From Candidatus Collierbacteria bacterium (GTDB lineage Bacteria; Patescibacteriota; Microgenomatia; UBA1400; MFAQ01), in the NCBI GenBank assembly GCA_903886255.1, contig CAISLM010000079.1, positions 1 through 32,806 of the forward strand: DNA of 32,806 nucleotides, read 5' to 3'. The notes under the pieces were generated by a model. It was not told the origin of the DNA and made no database searches. It saw only the letters and a list, made by a program, of their open reading frames with translations. Each line of letters begins with the position of its first letter. Position 1 is the stretch's first letter. The position numbers and the translations under genes were made by a program. Shown here in pieces: positions 15,105-22,428 of this stretch.

Positions 15105-15965
15105 TTATTGAGCTTGAATTTTTAGGGGTTTAACAATTTCACCGGTTAACTCTAGAGAATAGGGAGCAAAACTATATCCTTCTTTTTCCGCAAGGATTTG
15201 ATAAAGACCCGAGTCGAGAGGACGGGCAAACATGAATTGGCTAAGTTTGTTACTTTTGGTGGCTCGGAGGGTGAGATTATCTTTTTTTATTTCTACCAGT
15301 ACTCCATCAAGAATGTGACCCGTGGGGGTAAGAGTAAGCCCAACTAAAGTGTTTGGGGTGGTTGGAGTAAAAGGAATAGGAAGATTCATTGTAGGTGGGG
15401 GAGTTTTTACAATAACAGGTTTTTGAATAGTGATTGGTACAACCGGCATAGTTGATGTCGGAGATGGAATTGTCGGCTCCGGTGTTTTGGGTTGATTCAT
15501 CACAATTGGTGCAGGTTTGTTTTCAACTGGTTTGGAAAGGACTGGAGTGGCTGCTATTTGAGGTTGAACTGGAGCTTGGGTAATTTCGATGCGGGCATTG
15601 GAGACAGGTTGAGCTACTTCTAAGTTATTTTCTTTAGTGGGTACGGCAGTTTCTGATCCATCAGTTCCCGGCAGGGTTCTTTTCCAAGTGTATTGAGTGG
15701 GGGAATAGATTGATTTGATAAAGGCAATAATCCAAACATCAAGTGAACGTCCCTGGACTGGTATAAAGGCCATGCCGACACCGAGAAGGATGAACATAAA
15801 AACGAGAGGGTATTTGAAAAAGAAGGGCAGAGGAAAACTATAAGCGATGATGGCGAGAATGATGCAACCGGCTAGCGAGGCAAATTGCTTTATCGTCATG
15901 TCGCCAATAAGCCGGAAGCGGTAGCTGCTGATATCTTGAGGTAAGGGGTGCTGTTGAATGGCCAT
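15105..15965 (-). CDS. PrgI-family T4SS membrane protein with C-terminal beta domain
   Basis: 286 aa. Residues ~1-90 match the PrgI family (VirB3-like role in Gram-positive T4SS): HPLPQDISSYRFRLIGDMT, then two membrane helices (~27-44 and ~50-68) and a conserved tail (FIKSIYSPTQYTWK). A proline/threonine-rich linker (~110-205) leads to a ~80-residue carboxypeptidase-regulatory-like beta-sandwich (LVGLTLTPTGHILDGVLVEI to the end). PrgI normally stops after the helices, so the C-terminal domain is an add-on, common in CPR. First gene of the secretion operon; a TATACT box lies 14 nt upstream, in the divergent gap with the 477-aa gene. Confidence 0.85.
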   Translation of the reverse strand: MAIQQHPLPQDISSYRFRLIGDMTIKQFASLAGCIILAIIAYSFPLPFFFKYPLVFMFILLGVGMAFIPVQGRSLDVWIIAFIKSIYSPTQYTWKRTLPGTDGSETAVPTKENNLEVAQPVSNARIEITQAPVQPQIAATPVLSKPVENKPAPIVMNQPKTPEPTIPSPTSTMPVVPITIQKPVIVKTPPPTMNLPIPFTPTTPNTLVGLTLTPTGHILDGVLVEIKKDNLTLRATKSNKLSQFMFARPLDSGLYQILAEKEGYSFAPYSLELTGEIVKPLKIQAQ

Positions 15966-16056
15966 ATTGAACTGAAATAAGTATATCGTGTATTAAAGAT
16001 CTTTGGATATACTAAGTGTTAAATTTCAGAAATGAGAATGATAAGATGAATGTGAC
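15966..16056. promoter_or_regulatory. Divergent promoter region between the PrgI-like and 477-aa genes
   Basis: A 91-bp gap. Plus strand: extended -10 TGaTAAGAT (16039-16047), 9 nt before the ATG at 16057. Minus strand: TATACT about 14 nt before the ATG at 15965. No Shine-Dalgarno sequence on either side. Confidence 0.4.
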
Positions 16057-17490
16057 ATGGAAGTGAATAAACCATTAGAGGAGAGCGAGGCTCAGAAAAA
16101 ATATGATCCATATGATGATTTGAGGAAAGTTGCGGGATTGCAGATTTATCCAGAACAAGATGAGACTGATTTACCTGTTAATGATTTGACAAAAATAATT
16201 GCTCTGGAAAACTTAAATAATAATGGTCTTGATTTAAGCGTTTTGGGTATTGAGGTTGTTAAAGATCAAAGGAGAAAAAAGTTTGTTGTACAGGAATCAA
16301 AAAAGGCTGACTACGAAACTTTTGTGAAATGGATGAATAACCTGCGAAGGATGGCTGATGAAAAAAAGAAATTAGTGATGGAGAAACTTAAGGCTGATGG
16401 TAAATATAAATTCGATTTAGGGAGATTAGTTGACAGTATAAAAGATCAAGCGGCTGAGTTTTGGAATCAATTGGAGCCCGAGGAAAAAGCTGCAACAGAT
16501 TCAGGTGAGCCGATTGCTCCAGTTGAAATGAGTTGGGAATTAAAAGATGTTAAGGGAATAAACGAAATTCCAATCGATGAAACTGATGAAAAGGTTGGCG
16601 ATGCCGATATTCCAGTGATTCCGACTATTCACGAATTGCATGTAGATAAACCAATCGAAGAAGGTCCTGTGTTACAAAATACTACGCCACTTGCTCAACG
16701 AGTAGAGTCACAGCCAGTCATGCAACAGACAGAGGTAAGGCCCGTTGTTAAAAAGGATGTTAGTGAAAGTCAAGCTGAAGCTACCCCGAGAAAAGAAGAA
16801 AAAAAGAATAAAGCACTAGTTTGGTATGACGGAATTGTAGATGATTTGGTGGCAATCACTTTGTCGGATGACAATTTGACTGATGAAAAACTTGAAGAGC
16901 GTAGGAAAATAACAAAAAAACTGGAAGACAAAGGGGTACATTTGCCAGAGCTATCAACAGACATCACTGATAAGGAAGCTGATTGGAACAGACAGGTACT
17001 TAAGGGGGCGGTTGAATTTTTAACAGATAAAATATTAATTGATAATTGGGGAGGTACAAGAAAACAAGCAATTGAATATTTGAATCGACTGGGGATTGGT
17101 GAGGAGGGGAAGGGAGTTGCCTATTTGCCGGGGTCGGTGGAGGCGAAAGAAAAAGAACTAGAACAGACCCAACCAGTCGAAAATGACGAAAAAGAAAAGG
17201 CTGAGTCTCAAGGAAGGGCTGATATTTATGGTAGTTTGATTGATCTAGCGGAATTCGAGGCGAGTGGAGATAAGGAAAATTTGGTTTCATTGTTAGAAGG
17301 AAAGGGAGTTAAAAATATTCGAAAATTTATGGGAGATTTAGAAATAATGGGTGAAGGTGAGAAAAAGGAAATAATGGCTGGTTTACGGAACGTAGTCGAT
17401 GTGTGGATGATGGACTCGACTGAAAAACTTAAATATCCGGAAATGGTCGAAACGGCGAAGCTGTATGCGCGTGAGTTGGGGTTAGAGTGA
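16057..17490 (+). CDS. Hypothetical acidic cytoplasmic protein (477 aa)
   Basis: Not recognised. No signal peptide or membrane helix; rich in Glu, Lys and Asp. Three helical blocks are separated by disordered, Glu/Pro/Val-rich linkers (~155-250 and ~355-390). The blocks contain loosely similar strings (DDLTKIIALENL, DGIVDDLVAITLSDDNLTDE, YGSLIDLAEFEASGDKENL), each followed by a Gly-Val or Leu-Gly turn, so it may hold diverged repeats of one small helical domain. Transcribed divergently from the T4SS operon and 39 nt before the 857-aa gene. By position it could be a secreted substrate, a chaperone or a regulator of the machine; nothing in the sequence decides. Confidence 0.85.
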   Translation: MEVNKPLEESEAQKKYDPYDDLRKVAGLQIYPEQDETDLPVNDLTKIIALENLNNNGLDLSVLGIEVVKDQRRKKFVVQESKKADYETFVKWMNNLRRMADEKKKLVMEKLKADGKYKFDLGRLVDSIKDQAAEFWNQLEPEEKAATDSGEPIAPVEMSWELKDVKGINEIPIDETDEKVGDADIPVIPTIHELHVDKPIEEGPVLQNTTPLAQRVESQPVMQQTEVRPVVKKDVSESQAEATPRKEEKKNKALVWYDGIVDDLVAITLSDDNLTDEKLEERRKITKKLEDKGVHLPELSTDITDKEADWNRQVLKGAVEFLTDKILIDNWGGTRKQAIEYLNRLGIGEEGKGVAYLPGSVEAKEKELEQTQPVENDEKEKAESQGRADIYGSLIDLAEFEASGDKENLVSLLEGKGVKNIRKFMGDLEIMGEGEKKEIMAGLRNVVDVWMMDSTEKLKYPEMVETAKLYARELGLE

Positions 17491-17529
17491 TATAATTGAG
17501 GCTAAGATTAGGTATTTTAATTACGGATT

Positions 17530-20103
17530 ATGTCTGAAAACGAAAGACCACAACCACAAGAGATAAGCTCAAGAATGCGAGATAGAATGCAAGCTGTAAT
17601 AAATGCGGGGGGTCCTGGGGCCGATGCTGCAAGAGAATTGCTTAGGCAAACTGTTGTTCGTGAAGAAAGTCATACAGTTGCCGCAACTAATCAAGTAGAA
17701 AAGAAGGAGGAATCTAGTGGAATGGGTGGAATTTTGAATAGATTACACACTCAGGGTGCGTTAGATGAGGCGGAAATACTGGAGAGGGAAAGAGCAGAAA
17801 GACTACCCAAAAAAAGGATGCCGGCGGAACAGCCGCCTGATGATTCAGAACAAACCTACAATATACAAGTATTTGAACCAAAGTCTGATATTGTGGTGGC
17901 GCCAGCAGTTCATGTCAATCAGGATGGTGTACTTGAAGGAGAAGCAAGAGATTTGCCTCCAGAGAACGAAAAAGATGAGAAGCAAAGGAAACAATTTAAT
18001 GATGATTTGGATTTGGTACTAGAGCATCCAGACCCGGAAAAAGAAGAGGAAATAAGGGTGGCAAAGGCTCGGTTAAGGAAACGAAAAGTATTTTTGGCAA
18101 ATGGTCTTAATTTGGATAAGCCGGAGGATAGAAAAGCTTATGTGGGTAGAAAAAGAGAAATAATGAGGATTATAAAGGATGTTAGGGCAGGGAAGGACCT
18201 GAGTGATGATGATCAAGAAGTTCTTAGGAATGTAAAGATAAAACCTAAAGATTTGGTAGAAGAAGAAACCGAACTGCCAAAAGTAGAAACTGTGGTTAAT
18301 GAGGAAGATTTGGCGAAGGAAAATTTAAAATTGTATATGAGTATGCCTGCCGGTGAGGATAAGAAAGAACTGCTTAAAATTTGGCTAACTCAGAATCCCA
18401 AAGTTGACCCTGAAACACTTAGGAATATTTTAGCCGCTATGGGAGAAAAGGAAGTAAGGCCGGCGAAAGCAGAGGTAATACCGAACGACCCAATAAAATA
18501 TCGTAAATTTATGAGAGAACGGGTTATAAAAGTGATAAAGGATGCTGGAGAACAAAATTTGACATTGGATGCTGTAACTATCCGTTTGACTACTATTATT
18601 ACTTCCGAGGTCGGTTTTGATCCGACAAGAGTTGGTGGAATCAATATCTTTCCTGATAGTTTGGCAGAGTCGGTTGAGGAAGTAAAAAAGGAAATAAATG
18701 CTAGGGCAAATTTGAGGTTACTTCAAATTCGGGAAAATGGATATAAAGGCCAAGATAAGAAATTGGCGGTCAAGAGATATATAAGTGATATGACTGGATC
18801 TGAGTCGAGTGCTGGGACACAGTCAGTCGTAGCAAGAGAAACCTATGCGTGGTTAAAGAACTTAGATAAACTAGGAGATCCAAGTATAACGACGGCAAAA
18901 GTTGATGCATCTCTTTCAATACTGTTAAGATTGGGTGAAGACAACCCAGACTTTACTGACGTACCAGAGTTTGCTAGATTTAGGGTTGGAGACAAGAATG
19001 TTTACGATCCTAAATATAGTAGCTCTACAAGAGAAGAAGCATTTTCTCTGATCGCAACTAGATATGGTGCTGATGCTAAAGATCTAGCACTACAACTATT
19101 CCAGGCTTATAAAGAAGAAGGGAATTATAATAAAAATCATTATCTGTACACCCATTTTAAATTTGCTGAGGCAAGAGTAAATGCAGTAGATGCAAAGACC
19201 TTTATTGGTTCACAAAGACTTTATACAATTGGGCAACAAGAAATAGTTGCTGGTCATATTGCAACTTATGCGGATGAAATTCCACGATTGGCTAGATCAC
19301 CTCTTAGAGCACAAGCAAAAGTGGGTGTGGGTCCGGATGGAAAAGACATTAAGCGGGTTGATGTTTACTTGAGAAGGGCTATAGATGGTAGTTTTTTACA
19401 AACGACTGCTTTGGATAATGAAGAGTTGGTAAATAAAACACCGGATCAGGAGACTTTTGGAGAAATTAAGACTGCCGAGAAAGTAAAGGATGCTATCACT
19501 AATATCGGATCATTAGGGAAAGATTCTGACAGATCAAATGCGGAAATTTCTAAAGCGGAAGGTTTCATGGGTGAATTAAGAATTAATGGTCAGGAGTTGG
19601 TTGACAATCATGTAATAACTCAAGAAGAGTTGGATGAAGAAATGCTTTCTGCAGCAAAAGATGTGTTATTTGAGTTAACTGTTTTGAATCCAAATAATAC
19701 AAATGATCTTTCGAGACAAAAAAGAACTAAGGCAAGATTTTTATTACCATCAACATTGCCAGAATTGTTAATTACTTTTGGTGAAGTAGCAGGTGATTAT
19801 AGAATAATCAGTAATATTAATGATTTTTCTGAATTAGGGAGAAGGATAGAGCAACTGAGAAAAATAACTTTAGCAGAACTAACTAAGGGGTCTGATCAGG
19901 GAGGAATGACATATGTTAAGGGAGATGATGATCTGGTAGAAATAGAGAAGAAGAGCCTAAAAGCATTAGGTTTACCAAAACGACCAGGCGAGGGGTTAGA
20001 TAGACAATCAACAGAATTTCTTTTGAGGGGATTCCAAAGAGTAGCTAAGGTTACAGGACTCAATGCCATGAGTCAGAAACTTTACAAAAAGCCGTTTATT
20101 TAA
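17530..20103 (+). CDS. Hypothetical large charged cytoplasmic protein (857 aa)
   Basis: Not recognised. No signal peptide or membrane helix. Residues ~1-300 are low-complexity, charged and probably disordered; from ~310 it becomes a regular helical protein (RKFMRERVIKVIKDAGE, LLRLGEDNPDFTDVPEFARF, ATRYGADAKDLALQLFQAYKEEGNYNKN and so on) to the end. No cysteine-rich or catalytic motif is visible. It follows the 477-aa gene with a 39-nt gap containing TATAAT immediately after that gene's stop, so the two may share or have separate promoters. It converges with the TrbL-like gene (25-nt gap, no terminator seen). The long disordered N-terminus with a globular C-terminus would fit a T4SS effector or scaffold; this is inference from context. 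Confidence 0.85.
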   Translation: MSENERPQPQEISSRMRDRMQAVINAGGPGADAARELLRQTVVREESHTVAATNQVEKKEESSGMGGILNRLHTQGALDEAEILERERAERLPKKRMPAEQPPDDSEQTYNIQVFEPKSDIVVAPAVHVNQDGVLEGEARDLPPENEKDEKQRKQFNDDLDLVLEHPDPEKEEEIRVAKARLRKRKVFLANGLNLDKPEDRKAYVGRKREIMRIIKDVRAGKDLSDDDQEVLRNVKIKPKDLVEEETELPKVETVVNEEDLAKENLKLYMSMPAGEDKKELLKIWLTQNPKVDPETLRNILAAMGEKEVRPAKAEVIPNDPIKYRKFMRERVIKVIKDAGEQNLTLDAVTIRLTTIITSEVGFDPTRVGGINIFPDSLAESVEEVKKEINARANLRLLQIRENGYKGQDKKLAVKRYISDMTGSESSAGTQSVVARETYAWLKNLDKLGDPSITTAKVDASLSILLRLGEDNPDFTDVPEFARFRVGDKNVYDPKYSSSTREEAFSLIATRYGADAKDLALQLFQAYKEEGNYNKNHYLYTHFKFAEARVNAVDAKTFIGSQRLYTIGQQEIVAGHIATYADEIPRLARSPLRAQAKVGVGPDGKDIKRVDVYLRRAIDGSFLQTTALDNEELVNKTPDQETFGEIKTAEKVKDAITNIGSLGKDSDRSNAEISKAEGFMGELRINGQELVDNHVITQEELDEEMLSAAKDVLFELTVLNPNNTNDLSRQKRTKARFLLPSTLPELLITFGEVAGDYRIISNINDFSELGRRIEQLRKITLAELTKGSDQGGMTYVKGDDDLVEIEKKSLKALGLPKRPGEGLDRQSTEFLLRGFQRVAKVTGLNAMSQKLYKKPFI

Positions 20104-20128
20104 AGATAAATTGGCTGGAGGTTATGAA

Positions 20129-21835
20129 TTAGAGACCTTTGGTGGCGTCGACACCTTTGTTTACAGTTTTCAGTACATCTTTGGTGAATGTTGGGTTTGG
20201 ATTCATATCGGCAACAGTATTAGTTGCTTTTAGACCGCTCTTAAGAGCGTTTCCAATATCAGTACCATACTTGAATGGAGGAACTTTGAGGGCATCTCTT
20301 ACGATATCAACGTATTTGCTGGCCATGAGAAGCAATCCGACCCCGATCAGGGCAAGTAAGCCATAGGTATTAACACCGAGAGCATTTGTTATTAGTGGTA
20401 CTCCGTAGATTCCGGAATTTCCATTGGGGATTAGTTGCTGCACGCCAAATAAGCTTGCACATGTGCCTCCGGTGCCACCAATAGCAACAATAACAGCGTC
20501 CAATGAATTAGAACAAATACCAAGCAAAGGTTGGATCATGAGAAGATAGGAAAAAAATAGGAAAAGCATAGTAACAGGGAAAACCGAAAGGTTAGCCATA
20601 ATATTTCTTGACCAAGTGCCGATTACTTTTGATCCGGGAAAGGCGTTGCCAAGAAGAATGACGGGAGCTGTAATAAGGGAAATAACAATCGTGATAAAGG
20701 CGCTAATTAATTTAAAAAATAGTTTTCCGTACGAAATTAAGACAGCGATTATTATAATTATCCATACAACCTCTCCAACACCGGTTAGCATGGAGCCAAC
20801 AGTTAGAAGAGCAGATCCAACCCCTCCCAAAACAAGATTTAGGACACCAAAAATAGCTGCGGGTCCGGAAATTATTCCATTTAAAACCATTGATCCAATT
20901 AATCCTGCTTTACTTGCGCCTGACGCAAATACGGCGGGATTCCAAATGCCAGAGGGAACAATTATGCCAACGGATGTGAAGTAACCAAAAATAAAGGAAA
21001 TAACTACCCACATGAGATCATACATTAAACCAACAATGGCGTAGGAGAATGTAATAATTAGAAGAGTAACAATTAATTTGGGAATGGCCAACTGGACAGA
21101 GATAACTGTTTTTTGACCCAGATTAACTCTGAACATCATCATAAAGCCGTAAACAATGAAGAAGACAACCAGGGCAAGGTAGGCAAGATTCCTGATTGCA
21201 ACCCAGATGGTTAGAAAAGGAGAGAAGGTGGCAAAGCCTATACCTTGATCTATGGCTGCAGCATAGGCATTTGGAACAACCTTATGTTCCTGCAGATTAT
21301 GAGTGATATAGGCGATATATGAAGCGGTGGATGAGGGCTGGTTTTTATATAACATGCCAATCATGTTTCCAACTTGACCAACAAGGCCGCTACTGTTTTG
21401 GTTAAAAATAAGTTTTTGACGAGCGTCATCGATAAATAATTGTTGCTGTGCTAATGTCGATTTGGTGGGATTATAAGCACTTGTCTGTACGGCCTTTACA
21501 AGGTCTTGAAGAACATTAATAAATGATTTATTTGGATCACTTTTACCTGTTAATCTTTCAGCCAAGTCCAAAATAACAATATCGGAAAAACCCACCCCTT
21601 CACCTGAGAAGGTTTCGTCTGTACACTTGCCAGAGTACCAAGTTTCCAAATTCATTTGGTTTCCTTGGCGTTTTTTGCAGAAATCTTGTAGATCTTTAGT
21701 TAAACCGGTTTGGCCCATCTGGTCACTGAGATCAGTAAGACTGGTGGGCACCGCCGCAAAAGTTTTTGACGCAAAAAAAAGTGGAAATATAATGACGGAA
21801 ATAATAGAGAGACAAAGAGTAAGGCGGCGTAGCAT
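20129..21835 (-). CDS. TrbL/VirB6-like polytopic T4SS membrane protein
   Basis: 568 aa from the ATG at 21835; a TTG two codons earlier (21841) is possible. A signal-like first helix ends ASKTFA near residue 28. A soluble extracytoplasmic stretch follows (~30-200), then about 7-8 membrane helices between ~200 and 520 (e.g. LAYLALVVFFIVYGFMMMFRV, LIVTLLIITFSYAIVGLMYDLMWVV, VVWIIIIIAVLISYGKLFFKLISAFI), and a short cytoplasmic tail. This plan and the long central helices match the VirB6/TrbL channel subunit of Gram-positive and CPR secretion systems. A TATAAT lies just upstream. The paired partner VirB4 is 6 kb away across the two acidic genes. Family assignment by topology and context, not by a strict motif. 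Confidence 0.78.
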   Translation of the reverse strand: MLRRLTLCLSIISVIIFPLFFASKTFAAVPTSLTDLSDQMGQTGLTKDLQDFCKKRQGNQMNLETWYSGKCTDETFSGEGVGFSDIVILDLAERLTGKSDPNKSFINVLQDLVKAVQTSAYNPTKSTLAQQQLFIDDARQKLIFNQNSSGLVGQVGNMIGMLYKNQPSSTASYIAYITHNLQEHKVVPNAYAAAIDQGIGFATFSPFLTIWVAIRNLAYLALVVFFIVYGFMMMFRVNLGQKTVISVQLAIPKLIVTLLIITFSYAIVGLMYDLMWVVISFIFGYFTSVGIIVPSGIWNPAVFASGASKAGLIGSMVLNGIISGPAAIFGVLNLVLGGVGSALLTVGSMLTGVGEVVWIIIIIAVLISYGKLFFKLISAFITIVISLITAPVILLGNAFPGSKVIGTWSRNIMANLSVFPVTMLFLFFSYLLMIQPLLGICSNSLDAVIVAIGGTGGTCASLFGVQQLIPNGNSGIYGVPLITNALGVNTYGLLALIGVGLLLMASKYVDIVRDALKVPPFKYGTDIGNALKSGLKATNTVADMNPNPTFTKDVLKTVNKGVDATKGL

Positions 21836-21866
21836 ATTCAAAAATAATTATACATGAACTAGCCGG

Positions 21867-22427
21867 CTAAGGCAGGAGTCTAAACACTTTGACCCAGTTT
21901 TCTGCGGTGGATTGGATATACTCACGGTTGCCGTAGAGAATTTGAAGTTTGCTGACGTCGACACCCTTATCAGAGAGAAGTTTTTTGATTTGATTGAATG
22001 ATTCGACAAAAGCCACAGCTTGGGGGTTATTTGTATTTGCATCCGAAAGGTAATAATTTATTCCATAAACCTCGGCATGGATTACTTGGCTCGGTTCTGA
22101 TTCGATCGAAAAAATATTAAAGTTGGTTGTGATACCGACTGAAGTTTTAAAGTTTTGGACATTTATCGGAAGGAATGGCGCGATTTTTGATTTTTCTTTT
22201 TGAGATACTGTGTCCGGAATTTGATTTGATAGAGAAGAAACATCAACCGCGACAGGTTCTTTGACAACAATTCCCGGTGCATTAGGAGATATACCGGCGG
22301 GTATGATAGGAATGGTTGAAATTTGTTTGGTAGTTTGCGTGCGGATAGTGGTGAAATAGACAATAAGGGTAAAGAGAATTAGACCGATGATTCCAAGGAA
22401 AATGATAAATGTTTTATTTTTTTTCAT
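21867..22427 (-). CDS. Hypothetical single-pass membrane protein (186 aa)
   Basis: Not recognised. A basic N-terminus (MKKNK), one membrane helix (~7-26), a Pro/Ser/Val linker, then a ~100-residue extracytoplasmic domain (VQNFKTSVGITTNFNIFSIE; a helix VAFVESFNQIKKLLSDKGVDVSKL; a final strand ENWVKVFRLLP). The start is 1 nt past the stop of the 925-aa gene, so the two are translationally linked. The layout matches the 150-aa protein next to dnaN; they may be distant paralogs or just share an anchored-domain plan. Likely accessory part of the cell-surface machine. Confidence 0.8.
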   Translation of the reverse strand: MKKNKTFIIFLGIIGLILFTLIVYFTTIRTQTTKQISTIPIIPAGISPNAPGIVVKEPVAVDVSSLSNQIPDTVSQKEKSKIAPFLPINVQNFKTSVGITTNFNIFSIESEPSQVIHAEVYGINYYLSDANTNNPQAVAFVESFNQIKKLLSDKGVDVSKLQILYGNREYIQSTAENWVKVFRLLP

Positions 22428-22428
22428 A

